Assembly (NCBI RefSeq): GCF_013178945.1
Contig: NZ_JABFDM010000001.1
Location: 434,001-498,000 of the forward strand
Length of the DNA: 64,000 bases
Direction of reading: 5' to 3'
Source of the DNA: Bradyrhizobium aeschynomenes
GTDB taxonomy: Bacteria > Pseudomonadota > Alphaproteobacteria > Rhizobiales > Xanthobacteraceae
A program made the translations under genes and the position numbers. Below the pieces are notes generated by a model. It was given only the letters and a program-made list of their open reading frames with translations, was not told the DNA's origin and did no database searches. Shown one piece after another: positions 9,796-18,488 of the stretch. Numbering within the stretch: the stretch's first letter is position 1; the number at the start of each line of letters is the position of its first letter.

Positions 9796-11168
9796 CGAAG
9801 GCGCTGTGGACGGTGGCCGAGGCGGCACGCGCGCTCGGCCTCACCGGCGATTATCCGGAGACGCCGATCGACTTCGTCACGCAGGACAGCCGCGCCGTCA
9901 AGCCCGGCAGCCTCTTCGTTGCGCTGAGCGGGACCCCGAGCGGCGGCTTCGTCTCGAGCTTCGCCTCAAGCCGTGACGGCTGGGAGTTTGCCGCGAATGC
10001 CGAACTGGCCGGCGCCGTCGCAATGATCGTGCCGCGTCGGATCGAGGGCGTCACGGTGCCGCAGCTCGTGGTGGCGGATACGCTGATCGATGGCTTGTGG
10101 GCGCTCGCGCGTGCGGCACGGGCGCGTTTTCATGGGCCGGTGATCGGATTGACCGGGAGCGCCGGCAAGACCTCAACCAAGGAATTCATCGCTGCCTATC
10201 CCGGCGCGTCAGCCAGCCCGTCGAGCTTCAACAATTTCTGGGGCGTGCCGCTGACGCTGTGCAATGCCGATCCCTCCGCCTCGGTCTGGGTGGTGGAGAT
10301 GGGCATGAACCAGAAGGGCGAGATCGCGCGGCTGACCGAGCTGTCGCAGCCATCGGTGGCGCTGGTGGTCAATGTCCAGCCCGTGCATCTGGAAAAGCTC
10401 GGCAGTCTCGAGGCGATCCGGCAGGAGAAGATCTCGATCGCGCGTGGCTTGCCGGCCGACGGCATCCTGGTGCTTCCCGCCGATCTTGCCGCGCCCGAAT
10501 GGAGCGGCAAGGTGATCCGCTTCGGCGGCGACGCTGAGGTTCGCGAGCTGTCGCATAGCTCGCGCGGCGAAAGCTGGGACGTGACCGCCGACATCGCTGG
10601 CCGCCGCGTCGCCTTCGCGCTGACGCCCGGTGCGCCGCATCGCCTGCACAACGCGCTGGCGGCGCTGGCCTCGGTCGCCGCGGCCGGCCTTGATCCGACG
10701 CAGCTGGCGCCGGCGCTCGGCCACGTCGGCATCATGACCGGGCGCGGCGTTGAGCAGAGCGTCGGCGACATCGTCCTGATCGACGACAGCTTCAATGGCA
10801 ATCCGGCCAGCATGGCCGCGGCGCTCGACAGCCTGCAGGCGCGGCCGGTCCTGGGGCGGCGGATCGCCCTCATCGGCGACATGCTGGAACTAGGCGAGGA
10901 GGCGCCGGCCTATCATCAAGGAATGATCAGCCATCTCGCCGGCATCGACGGTGTCTACTGCGTCGGCCCGCTGATGCGCCACCTGTTCGACGAGCTGCCA
11001 CAGCAGAAGCGGCTGGGCTGGCACGAGGACCCGGTGACGCTGGACCCCGGCCATGTCGCGGCGCTGCTTGCACCCGGCGACGTCGTCGTCATCAAAGGCA
11101 GCAAGAAGATCTTCTGGGTCAACAAGTTCGTGTCGAAGCTCGCGGCGGCCCTGCGCCCTGCGACGTGA
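9792..11168 (+). CDS. murF: UDP-MurNAc-tripeptide:D-Ala-D-Ala ligase
   Basis: Adds the D-Ala-D-Ala dipeptide (made by Ddl, encoded at 20.9 kb) to the UDP-MurNAc-tripeptide; 458 residues. The three Mur ligase domains are complete: an N-terminal UDP-binding domain with FVTQDSRAVKPGSLFVALSG, the ATP loop GSAGKT at 122-127 and a C-terminal Rossmann domain with IALIGDMLELGE. It is coupled to murE by a four-base overlap. A 181-base gap separates it from mraY. Confidence 0.97.
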   Translation: MTKALWTVAEAARALGLTGDYPETPIDFVTQDSRAVKPGSLFVALSGTPSGGFVSSFASSRDGWEFAANAELAGAVAMIVPRRIEGVTVPQLVVADTLIDGLWALARAARARFHGPVIGLTGSAGKTSTKEFIAAYPGASASPSSFNNFWGVPLTLCNADPSASVWVVEMGMNQKGEIARLTELSQPSVALVVNVQPVHLEKLGSLEAIRQEKISIARGLPADGILVLPADLAAPEWSGKVIRFGGDAEVRELSHSSRGESWDVTADIAGRRVAFALTPGAPHRLHNALAALASVAAAGLDPTQLAPALGHVGIMTGRGVEQSVGDIVLIDDSFNGNPASMAAALDSLQARPVLGRRIALIGDMLELGEEAPAYHQGMISHLAGIDGVYCVGPLMRHLFDELPQQKRLGWHEDPVTLDPGHVAALLAPGDVVVIKGSKKIFWVNKFVSKLAAALRPAT

Positions 11169-11293
11169 ATTCGGCGATATCGCGGCGCTGCAGAATATCT
11201 TCCACTGGTGGCCGGGCTGCCGTGCCGGACGGGTCCCTCGTCGCAGGCAACGATTCGCACCCGGCCCCGATCATGGTTAAAAGAGATTGGACT

Positions 11294-11311
11294 GGATTCG
11301 CGACAGAATCC
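11294..11311. promoter_or_regulatory. Small inverted repeat with two GANTC sites upstream of mraY
   Basis: GGATTC-GCGACA-GAATCC lies 39 bases before the mraY ATG. Each arm contains a GANTC word, the CcrM methylation target in alphaproteobacteria. Short stems like this can arise by chance; a regulatory role is inference. Confidence 0.3.
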
Positions 11312-11349
11312 GTGTTCGCGGTCTCGGTGAGGCGGCATAGGCGGGTTGA

Positions 11350-12456
11350 ATGTTCTACTGGTTGATCGAGCTCACGAATACCTTTCCAAGCCTGTCCGTC
11401 TTTCGCGGGCTGCTCAACGTGTTCCGCTACATCACGTTCCGGACCGGCGGCGCCGTCGTCACCGGGGCGCTGTTCGTGTTCCTGTTCGGGCCCTGGATCA
11501 TCGACCATCTGAGGCTGCGCCAGGGCAAGGGCCAGCCGATCCGCACCGACGGGCCGCAATCGCATATCATCAGCAAGAAGGGCACGCCCACCATGGGCGG
11601 GCTGATGATCCTGTCCGGTCTCGTCGTGTCCACCGTGCTGTGGGCCAATCCGCTCAATCCCTATGTCTGGATCGTGCTGGCGGTGACGCTCGGCTTCGGC
11701 TTCGTCGGCTTCTATGACGACTATCTGAAGGTCACAAAGCAATCGCATTCAGGCTTCGCCGGCCGCCTCCGCCTGCTGATCGAAGCGGCGATCGCGCTGG
11801 TCGCCTGCTATGCGCTGGTTCGCCTGGGACGCGATCCGTCCTCGACCGGGCTGGCGATTCCGTTCTTCAAGGATCTCGTCTTCAAGTTCGGCTGGATGTA
11901 CGTGATCTTCGGCGCCTTCGTCATCGTCGGTGCCGGCAACGCCGTCAACCTGACCGATGGGCTCGATGGCCTCGCCATCGTGCCGGTCATGATCGCATCC
12001 GCAAGCTTCGGCTTGATCGCCTACCTCGCCGGCAATGCCGTATTCGCGGATTATCTGCAGATCCACTATGTCGCAGGCACCGGCGAGCTCGCCGTGCTCT
12101 GTGGTGCCGTGCTCGGCGCCGGCCTCGGCTTTCTCTGGTTCAACGCGCCGCCGGCCTCCATCTTCATGGGGGACACCGGCTCGCTGGCGCTCGGCGGCAT
12201 GCTCGGCTCGATCGCGGTTGCCGTGAAGCACGAGATCGTGCTGGCAGTGATCGGCGGCCTGTTCGTGCTCGAAGCCGTGTCGGTGATCGTGCAGGTGGCC
12301 TCGTTCAAGCTGACGGGAAAACGCATCTTCAAGATGGCGCCGATTCACCATCATTTCGAGCAGCTCGGCTGGACCGAGCCGCAGATCGTGATCCGGTTCT
12401 GGATCATCTCGGTGATGCTGGCGCTGGTCGGCCTGTCCACGCTGAAGCTGCGCTGA
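11350..12456 (+). CDS. mraY: Phospho-MurNAc-pentapeptide transferase
   Basis: Integral membrane enzyme that moves phospho-MurNAc-pentapeptide to undecaprenyl phosphate, giving lipid I; 368 residues with about ten membrane helices. The catalytic aspartate pair is D123-D124 in GFYDDYLK, the nucleotide-site motif [10 protein letters not shown] lies at 200-209, and [12 protein letters not shown] and the C-terminal PIHHHFE histidine cluster are present. It is followed by a palindromic repeat and then murD, which is a slightly wider spacing than elsewhere in the cluster. Confidence 0.97.
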   Translation: MFYWLIELTNTFPSLSVFRGLLNVFRYITFRTGGAVVTGALFVFLFGPWIIDHLRLRQGKGQPIRTDGPQSHIISKKGTPTMGGLMILSGLVVSTVLWANPLNPYVWIVLAVTLGFGFVGFYDDYLKVTKQSHSGFAGRLRLLIEAAIALVACYALVRLGRDPSSTGLAIPFFKDLVFKFGWMYVIFGAFVIVGAGNAVNLTDGLDGLAIVPVMIASASFGLIAYLAGNAVFADYLQIHYVAGTGELAVLCGAVLGAGLGFLWFNAPPASIFMGDTGSLALGGMLGSIAVAVKHEIVLAVIGGLFVLEAVSVIVQVASFKLTGKRIFKMAPIHHHFEQLGWTEPQIVIRFWIISVMLALVGLSTLKLR

Positions 12457-12475
12457 TGATGTCGTTTCAAGTACA

Positions 12476-12560
12476 CCGTCATTTCATTCCGGGGCGCGCG
12501 CGGCGCGAACCCGGAATCTCCAGACTCCGGATCACCGCGGCGCGGTGTCCGGAATGACGG
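12476..12560. repeat. Palindromic intergenic repeat between mraY and murD
   Basis: An 85-base element bounded by CCGTCAT...ATTCCGG on the left and CCGGAATGACGG on the right fills the gap between two cell-wall genes, ending 10 bases before the murD ATG. It has the form of short palindromic repeats (REP/BIME-like) that are abundant between genes in Bradyrhizobium and Rhodopseudomonas. It differs in sequence from the repeats at 13996 and 33196. Confidence 0.65.
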
Positions 12561-12570
12561 AGTTCTCCAC

Positions 12571-13971
12571 ATGATCCCCGTCACCTCATTCGCCGGCAAG
12601 ACCGTTGCCGTGTTCGGGCTCGGCGGCTCGGGGCTGGCGTCGTGTCACGCGTTGCGGGCCGGCGGCGCAGAAGTCATCGCGGCTGATGATGGTGCCGAGC
12701 GTATGACGGAAGCCGCACAGGCCGGGTTCATTACCGCCGATCTGCGCACCGTCTCCTGGGCGAACTTCGCCGCCCTGGTGCTGGCGCCCGGCGTGCCGCT
12801 GACCCATCCCGTGCCGCATTGGAGTGTGCTGAAGGCGCGCGATGCAGGCGTCGAGGTGATCGGCGACATCGAGCTGTTCTGCCGCGAGCGCCGGCGCCAC
12901 GCGCCTGATGCTCCGTTCATCGCGATCACCGGCACCAACGGCAAGTCGACCACAACGGCGCTGCTCGCGCATCTGATGCGCGTGGCCGGCTACGACACTC
13001 AGATGGGCGGCAATATCGGCACCGCGATCCTGTCGCTGGAGCCGCCGCGCATGGGCCGCGTCCATGTCATCGAGATGTCGTCCTACCAGATCGACCTGAC
13101 GCCGTCGCTCGATCCGAGCGTCGGCATCCTGATCAATGTCAGCGAGGACCACATCGACCGCCACGGCACGATCGAGAACTACGCGGCGGTGAAGGAGCGG
13201 CTGGTTGCGGGCGTCCAAGCCAGGGGCACCGCGGTCGTCGGCGTCGACGATGGTTTTTCGCGCGCGACCGCCGACCGGCTGGACCAGGCCGGCAAGCGCG
13301 TCGTGCGCATCTCGGTGCGGAACCCGCTGGCCGACGGGATGTATGTCGAGCATGAAACGATCGTGCGCAGCGCGGGCGGGGCGCGCAGCGAGATCGCGCG
13401 GCTCGGCGGCATCGGCTCGCTGCGCGGCCAGCACAACGCCCAGAACGCGGCCTGCGCCGCGGCCGCCGCGCTTGCGATCGGCGTCAAGGAAGACGTGCTG
13501 CAGCAGGGGCTGCGCAGCTTTCCCGGCCTCGCCCATCGCATGGAGCAGGTCGGCCGCCGCGGTAGCGTCCTGTTCGTCAACGATTCCAAGGGCACCAATG
13601 CGGACGCAACGGCGCATGCGCTGTCGTCCTTCGCCGACATCTTCTGGATCGCCGGTGGCAAGCCCAAGGCCGGCGGCATCACCAGCCTGTCCGGTTTCTT
13701 CCCGCGCATCCGCAAGGCCTATTTGATTGGCGAAGCGGCGACGGAGTTCGCCGGCACGCTGGGGGACAGAGTGCCCCACACCATGTCAGGCACGCTTGAG
13801 GTTGCGGTGGCCCAGGCGGCCGCCGATGCCGAAGCTTCGGGACTGAAGGATGCGGTCGTCCTGCTATCTCCCGCCTGCGCCTCGTTCGACCAATTCCGCA
13901 ACTTCGAGATCCGCGGCAGCCGCTTTCGCGATCTGGTGCAGGCGCTGCCGGGCGTGAAGCCGGTGGTGTAA
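12571..13971 (+). CDS. murD: UDP-MurNAc-L-alanine:D-glutamate ligase
   Basis: Cytoplasmic ligase that adds D-glutamate to UDP-MurNAc-L-Ala; 466 residues. The N-terminal UDP-binding Rossmann domain shows [17 protein letters not shown] (about 11-27), the ATP loop GTNGKST lies at 121-127, and the central lysine region and [10 protein letters not shown] motif are present. Its ATG follows the palindromic repeat by 10 bases, so the repeat lies inside the mRNA leader of this gene if the cluster is co-transcribed. Confidence 0.97.
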   Translation: MIPVTSFAGKTVAVFGLGGSGLASCHALRAGGAEVIAADDGAERMTEAAQAGFITADLRTVSWANFAALVLAPGVPLTHPVPHWSVLKARDAGVEVIGDIELFCRERRRHAPDAPFIAITGTNGKSTTTALLAHLMRVAGYDTQMGGNIGTAILSLEPPRMGRVHVIEMSSYQIDLTPSLDPSVGILINVSEDHIDRHGTIENYAAVKERLVAGVQARGTAVVGVDDGFSRATADRLDQAGKRVVRISVRNPLADGMYVEHETIVRSAGGARSEIARLGGIGSLRGQHNAQNAACAAAAALAIGVKEDVLQQGLRSFPGLAHRMEQVGRRGSVLFVNDSKGTNADATAHALSSFADIFWIAGGKPKAGGITSLSGFFPRIRKAYLIGEAATEFAGTLGDRVPHTMSGTLEVAVAQAAADAEASGLKDAVVLLSPACASFDQFRNFEIRGSRFRDLVQALPGVKPVV

Positions 13972-13995
13972 TCGCTCTCATACCAACCTCCGCTG

Positions 13996-14098
13996 TCGTC
14001 ACCCGCGAAGGCGGGTGACCCAGTATTCCAGAGGCCTATGTGCTTTCACCGCGCTATCTCGGCGTACTGGATCCCCCGCTTTCGCGGGGGATCCAGCC
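13996..14098. repeat. Palindromic intergenic repeat between murD and ftsW (copy A)
   Basis: About 103 bases made of two hairpins: GTCACCCGCGAAGGCGGGTGAC, then CCAGTATTCCAGAGGCC, a spacer, TCTCGGCGTACTGGAT, and CCCCGC/GCGGGG. The same layout and most of the sequence recur at 33196-33299, so these are two copies of one dispersed element. Confidence 0.85.
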
Positions 14099-14201
14099 TT
14101 TGTTGGATCACATGACTGCTCCAATTGATGGGATTGACTTAACCCTTCGATAACCATCCTGGGCGCCAATGGGCTGATTCCTCGGCTCAGGTGGTGGTCC
14201 G

Positions 14202-15353
14202 ATGCTCTCCCGTGAAGAACGCAATCCGCTGTCCGATTGGTGGTGGACGGTCGACAAGCCGCTGCTCGGCTCGATCCTGGCGCTGATGCTGTGCGGGGTG
14301 ATCCTGTCGCTGGCGGCGAGCCCGCCGGTGGCGACCCGGATCGGGCTCGATCCGTTCCACTTCTTCAACCGCCACGTCCTGTTCCTGCTGCCGTCCTTCA
14401 TCGTGCTGATCGGCGTCTCCTTCCTGTCGCCGCGGCAGATCCGGCGCAGCGCGCTGGTGGTGTTCACGATCGCTATCGTGCTGATCGTGCTGACGCTGGC
14501 GATCGGCCCCGAGGTGAAGGGCTCGCGCCGCTGGATCACGCTGGTCGGCGTCAACATCCAGGCGTCCGAGGCGGCGAAGCCGGCCTTCGTCGTTGTCTCC
14601 GCCTGGCTGTTCTCGGAGTCCGCGCGGCGGCCCGACATGCCGGCGACGACGATGGCGCTGGTGCTGCTGTTGATGCTGGTGTCGCTTCTGGTGATGGAGC
14701 CGGATTTCGGCCAGACGATGCTGATCCTGATGGTCTGGGGCTCGCTGTTCTTCATCGCCGGCATGCGCATGATCTGGGTCGCAGGCCTCGCCGGTGCCGC
14801 GGCCGCGGGCCTGTTCGGCGCCTATCTGCTGGTGCCGCACGTGGCGGGGCGCATCAAGCGCTTCATGAACCCGGCGTCGGGCGACACCTTCCAGGTCGAC
14901 ACCGCGATGGAGGCGTTCTCCAATGGCGGCTGGTTCGGGCTCGGGCCCGGCGAGGGCATCGCCAAGCGGAGTCTCCCGGACAGCCACACCGACTTCGTCT
15001 TTGCCGTCGCGGCCGAGGAGTTCGGCATCATCCTGTGCCTGGCGCTGGTCGCGCTGTTCGGCTTCATCGTGATCCGCACGCTGTCGCGCGCCTATGCCAG
15101 CGAGGACGGCTTCTCGCGCTTCGCAGCGTCGGGACTCGCGATCCTGTTCGGCATCCAGGCGGCCATCAACATCTCGGTCAATCTGCAGCTGATCCCGGCC
15201 AAGGGCATGACCTTGCCGTTCATCTCCTATGGCGGCTCCTCGATCGTGTCGCTGGCCTACGGCGTGGGCATGATGCTGGCGCTGACACGGCAGCGGCCGC
15301 GGATCGAGATGGAGGCGACCGACGCGGCCGGCTCGCTGCGCAACTATGCGTGA
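14202..15353 (+). CDS. ftsW: Septal peptidoglycan glycosyltransferase FtsW
   Basis: SEDS-family polytopic membrane protein that polymerises lipid II at the septum together with FtsI; 383 residues with about ten membrane helices. SEDS signatures include GSRRWITLVGVNIQASEAAK (about 107-126), the DTFQVDTAMEA region, a loop PDSHTDFVFAVAAEEFG that carries the essential aspartate area, and LPFISYGGSS near the C-terminus. It follows murD after 230 bases that hold a palindromic repeat. Confidence 0.96.
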   Translation: MLSREERNPLSDWWWTVDKPLLGSILALMLCGVILSLAASPPVATRIGLDPFHFFNRHVLFLLPSFIVLIGVSFLSPRQIRRSALVVFTIAIVLIVLTLAIGPEVKGSRRWITLVGVNIQASEAAKPAFVVVSAWLFSESARRPDMPATTMALVLLLMLVSLLVMEPDFGQTMLILMVWGSLFFIAGMRMIWVAGLAGAAAAGLFGAYLLVPHVAGRIKRFMNPASGDTFQVDTAMEAFSNGGWFGLGPGEGIAKRSLPDSHTDFVFAVAAEEFGIILCLALVALFGFIVIRTLSRAYASEDGFSRFAASGLAILFGIQAAINISVNLQLIPAKGMTLPFISYGGSSIVSLAYGVGMMLALTRQRPRIEMEATDAAGSLRNYA

Positions 15354-15399
15354 GCCGCCTCGCTCGCAATGACGACACATTGGCTGTAAACAAGCGCGC

Positions 15400-16503
15400 A
15401 TGACCTCAACTGCGCCCCTCATCCTGCTCGCGGCCGGCGGCACCGGCGGACATCTATTTCCTGCCGAAGCGCTTGGTGTCGAGCTGATCAGACGCGGCTA
15501 CCGCGTTCGTCTCGTCACCGATGCGCGCGCGCTGCGCTACGGTGGGCTGTTCACCAAGGACATGATCGACGTGGTGCCGAGCGAGACCGTGCGCAGCCGC
15601 TCTCCGGTGGCGCTCGCGCGCACCGCGCTGCTGCTCGGCACCGGCACTGTCGCCGCCTTCAGCCTGATGCGGCGGCTGAAGCCTGCGGCCGTGATCGGCT
15701 TCGGCGGATATCCCACCGTGCCGCCGCTGCTGGCCGCGCGGCTCGCCGGGGTGCCCAGCCTGATCCACGACGCCAATGCCGTGCTCGGCCGCGCCAACCG
15801 GTTCCTGTCCTCGCATGTGAAGGCGATTGCCACCTCGCTGCCCGGTGTGCTCGACCGCGATCCGGCGCTTGCCGCAAAGACCACCACCGTCGGCACGCCG
15901 ATGCGACCAGCGATCCTCGAAGCTGCGGCCGTGCCCTATGTTGCGCCGGAGACGGCAGGTCCGCTGCGGCTGCTCGTGGTCGGTGGCAGCCAGGGCGCCC
16001 GCGTGATGAGCGACGTCGTTCCTGGCGCGATCGAGCGGCTCGAGCCCGCCCTTTGGGGCCGCCTGGTGTTGACCCAGCAGGTGCGCCAGGAGGACATGGC
16101 GCGGGTGCGCGCAGTCTATGACCGGCTGAAGATCAATGCCGACCTGCAACCCTTCTTCGCCGACCTGCCGGCGCGGCTTGCCGCCAATCATCTCGTGATC
16201 TCGCGCTCCGGCGCCGGCACCGTGGCCGAACTCGCCGCGATCGGCCGGCCCTCGATCCTGGTGCCGCTGCCGGGCGCCATCGACCAGGACCAGTTCGCCA
16301 ATGCCGGTGTGCTGTCGGACGCGAGCGCCGCGATCCGGATCGTGCAGAGCGAATTCACCTCCGACAGGCTGGCCTCCGAGATCTCGGCGCTCGCCGCCGA
16401 GCCCACGCGTCTCGCCGCGATGGCCCAGGCCGCGCGCACTGCCGGGCGGCTCGATGCCGCGGAACGGCTGGCCGATCTCGTGATCAGGACGGCGGCGCTC
16501 TAG
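15400..16503 (+). CDS. murG: Lipid II synthase MurG (N-acetylglucosaminyl transferase)
   Basis: Peripheral membrane GT28 transferase that adds GlcNAc to lipid I, giving lipid II; 367 residues. The glycine-rich GGTGGH loop lies at 13-18, FGGYPTVPP follows, and the C-terminal donor-site motifs VVGGSQGA and ISRSGAGTVAEL are clear. The next canonical dcw gene, murC, is not adjacent: two unrelated genes lie in between. Confidence 0.96.
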   Translation: MTSTAPLILLAAGGTGGHLFPAEALGVELIRRGYRVRLVTDARALRYGGLFTKDMIDVVPSETVRSRSPVALARTALLLGTGTVAAFSLMRRLKPAAVIGFGGYPTVPPLLAARLAGVPSLIHDANAVLGRANRFLSSHVKAIATSLPGVLDRDPALAAKTTTVGTPMRPAILEAAAVPYVAPETAGPLRLLVVGGSQGARVMSDVVPGAIERLEPALWGRLVLTQQVRQEDMARVRAVYDRLKINADLQPFFADLPARLAANHLVISRSGAGTVAELAAIGRPSILVPLPGAIDQDQFANAGVLSDASAAIRIVQSEFTSDRLASEISALAAEPTRLAAMAQAARTAGRLDAAERLADLVIRTAAL

Positions 16504-16526
16504 TCGCGCAAGCGCACGGTGATCCC

Positions 16527-17387
16527 ATGATGAACCGGAGCTCCGACGATGGCCCTGTCCTGCTTGACGATCATCCGATGCACTTGCGGCGCCATCCGTC
16601 CTTTGTGCCTGTGCTCGTCGGATTTTGCGACCAGCTGATTGCGCCGCTGCGCGGTCAACGCCTGATGATCAAGCTGTTCGGTCAGCGCGCTCCGACGGAA
16701 ATCGCTGCGCACATCGTGATGATGCACATGTCGGCGCGCAAGCCGGTCGAGCGGCCGACCCTGACACGCCTGCAGAGGCGGCTGCCGGGTCCGCGGCAGA
16801 CGGCGGCGTTCGTCGCGGTGTTGCGCGGTCTGTCGCTGGTGACCGTCGAGCGTGATCCCGAGGATGCCCGTATCCGCTACCTGGTGCCCGGCCCCGTCAT
16901 CCTCGAGGGGCTGCGAGGCTGGCTTGCCATGCATCTGGATTGCCACGCCCGATTGACGCAGTCCGACGGACCGAGCTTTCGTCTGCAGGACGACGCCACG
17001 TTCTATGCGGAGACGATCCGGCAATGTGCGAGCTGGCTGTGCCGCGACAATCGGCCCCTGACGGGATTTCCCGATCTCGCCTGGACCGACGAGCACGACA
17101 GCGGCATCCATCTGGCGCTGACGCTCGTCGCCCGGTCCGCCGCTGGGCGCGAGGCCGTCGAGATTTCGACGGCGGAGCTTGCGACCTCGCTCGGCGTCTC
17201 GCGCTCCCATATCCGCAATCTGCTGGCGACCATGGAGGGGCGCGGTCTGCTGCGCTTCAGCGACGGGCGCCGGCATCTGATGCTGACGCCGGGTTTCGTG
17301 GCCTCCGTGGAGGCCTGGTTCTGCCACCAGGTGTGTTGGCTCGCGGCCGCAGCCGCGCGTGCGGATCGCGTGCTGCGGCCGGCTTGA
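16527..17387 (+). CDS. Predicted DNA-binding protein with two winged helix-turn-helix regions
   Basis: Protein of 286 residues without a clear family name. The C-terminal part (about 210-270) reads as a winged helix-turn-helix: EISTAELATSLGVSRSHIRN then LLATMEGRGLLRFSDGRRHL. The region around 70-120 (RPTLTRLQRRLPGPRQTAAF, then GLSLVTVERDPEDARIRYLV) also looks MarR-like. There is no signal peptide or membrane segment. It starts 23 bases after murG on the same strand, so it may be read from the dcw transcript, and ends 4 bases before the convergent carbonic anhydrase gene. Its role is unknown; a transcription regulator is the reasonable guess. Confidence 0.75.
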   Translation: MMNRSSDDGPVLLDDHPMHLRRHPSFVPVLVGFCDQLIAPLRGQRLMIKLFGQRAPTEIAAHIVMMHMSARKPVERPTLTRLQRRLPGPRQTAAFVAVLRGLSLVTVERDPEDARIRYLVPGPVILEGLRGWLAMHLDCHARLTQSDGPSFRLQDDATFYAETIRQCASWLCRDNRPLTGFPDLAWTDEHDSGIHLALTLVARSAAGREAVEISTAELATSLGVSRSHIRNLLATMEGRGLLRFSDGRRHLMLTPGFVASVEAWFCHQVCWLAAAAARADRVLRPA

Positions 17388-17391
17388 GGCG

Positions 17392-18129
17392 TCAGATCAT
17401 CGTGACCCGGCCGGTGCCGATGTCATAGATGCCGCCCACGATCTTCACCTTGCCCTCGGCGACCATGCGGCCGACGATCGGCTTGGCGGTCGACAGGCGT
17501 CGGACGTTGTTGCGCACGTTCTCCGCGGTGGCTTCGGCCAGCAGATCCTGCGGCTTCTTCGCGATCGCAGCCTCGACGCCGGGTTTCAGCGCATTGATCA
17601 GGGCGGGCAGGTGGCCTGGCAGCTTGGTGCCGTCCTTGAGGACCTTGATCGTCGCATCGATGGCGCCGCAGCCGCTGTGACCGAGCACCAGCACGAGAGG
17701 CGTGCCGAGGAACTTGACGCCATATTCGAGGCTGGCGAGACCGTCGTCGTTGACGAAATTGCCGGCGACCCGGACCACGAACAGCTCACCGGGCGCTTGA
17801 TCGAACACCAGCTCGGGCGCGACCCGGGAATCGGCGCAGCTCACGATCGCGGCGATCGGGTATTGGGCCGCGGCGCGCGCTGCCCGGCCGGCCGAGAAAT
17901 CCTTGTTGTCGAGGTTGCCGGCGACATAGCGGGCGTTGCCATCGACGATGCGCTTCATCGCGTCGTCCGGAGAGATGGCGTTGGGGGGCATTGCGCTGTC
18001 GCTCGCCTGCTTGGCTTCCTTGGCAAACGCCGGAAGTGCGCCGACCGCCGCGGCAGCCAGCACTGCGCCGCCGCCGAGCAGCCGGCGGCGGGACAATACG
18101 GGAGGGTGCGTTTCACACAGCGAGCACAT
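17392..18129 (-). CDS. Beta-class carbonic anhydrase with Tat-type signal
   Basis: Zinc enzyme that interconverts CO2 and bicarbonate; 245 residues from this start. The zinc ligands C98, H151 and C154 (in SCADSR and GHSGCG) and the D100-R102 dyad are all there. The N-terminus has a twin-arginine signal, LSRRRLLGG followed by an alanine-rich hydrophobic stretch and an AFA cleavage site, so it is probably exported folded to the periplasm. The ATG at 18129 (MCSLCE) is preferred over one at 18174 because a GGAG motif lies about 10 bases ahead. It is transcribed against the dcw cluster and divides murG from murC. Confidence 0.9.
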   Translation of the reverse strand: MCSLCETHPPVLSRRRLLGGGAVLAAAAVGALPAFAKEAKQASDSAMPPNAISPDDAMKRIVDGNARYVAGNLDNKDFSAGRAARAAAQYPIAAIVSCADSRVAPELVFDQAPGELFVVRVAGNFVNDDGLASLEYGVKFLGTPLVLVLGHSGCGAIDATIKVLKDGTKLPGHLPALINALKPGVEAAIAKKPQDLLAEATAENVRNNVRRLSTAKPIVGRMVAEGKVKIVGGIYDIGTGRVTMI

Positions 18130-18318
18130 CGGCGAGGGTTCTCCATCAAAGATTGAAATATGCGTGCCCGGCACGCCGGCCGCCCGCTACTCATGCCACG
18201 CGAACTGACGCGGTGATCGCGCAAAAATTGCAGGTATCCTGTTGGGAGGGGGCAGCGTGTAATCGCGCTTAACAATTTGTAAAGGTGGGGATCGAGCGGG
18301 AACTCCTGGCCGACCGCG

Positions 18319-18391
18319 CCGGCCGGGCTGCCAAATTCGGCCAAAATCGGGCGAACGCCAGCGAATTTGGCAGTTCTTACGGCCCGGCCGG
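18319..18391. promoter_or_regulatory. Long inverted repeat in the murC upstream region
   Basis: A perfect 12-bp inner stem, CTGCCAAATTCG (18328-18339) with CGAATTTGGCAG (18362-18373), encloses a 22-base loop. A 9-bp outer stem, CCGGCCGGG (18319-18327) with CCCGGCCGG (18383-18391), extends it, with a 9-base one-sided bulge. In total 21 bp pair. It lies 97 bases before the murC ATG. As RNA it would be very stable; as DNA it could be an operator. Confidence 0.65.
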
Positions 18392-18488
18392 ACTTGTCCA
18401 GGTCGGTCATGTCTTGCAAGAAGGGCTGATGATTCGCGGCCGCTCCCCTCCCGCCGGGCGCCCGGAACCCTTGAGACGAGATGCCCCC

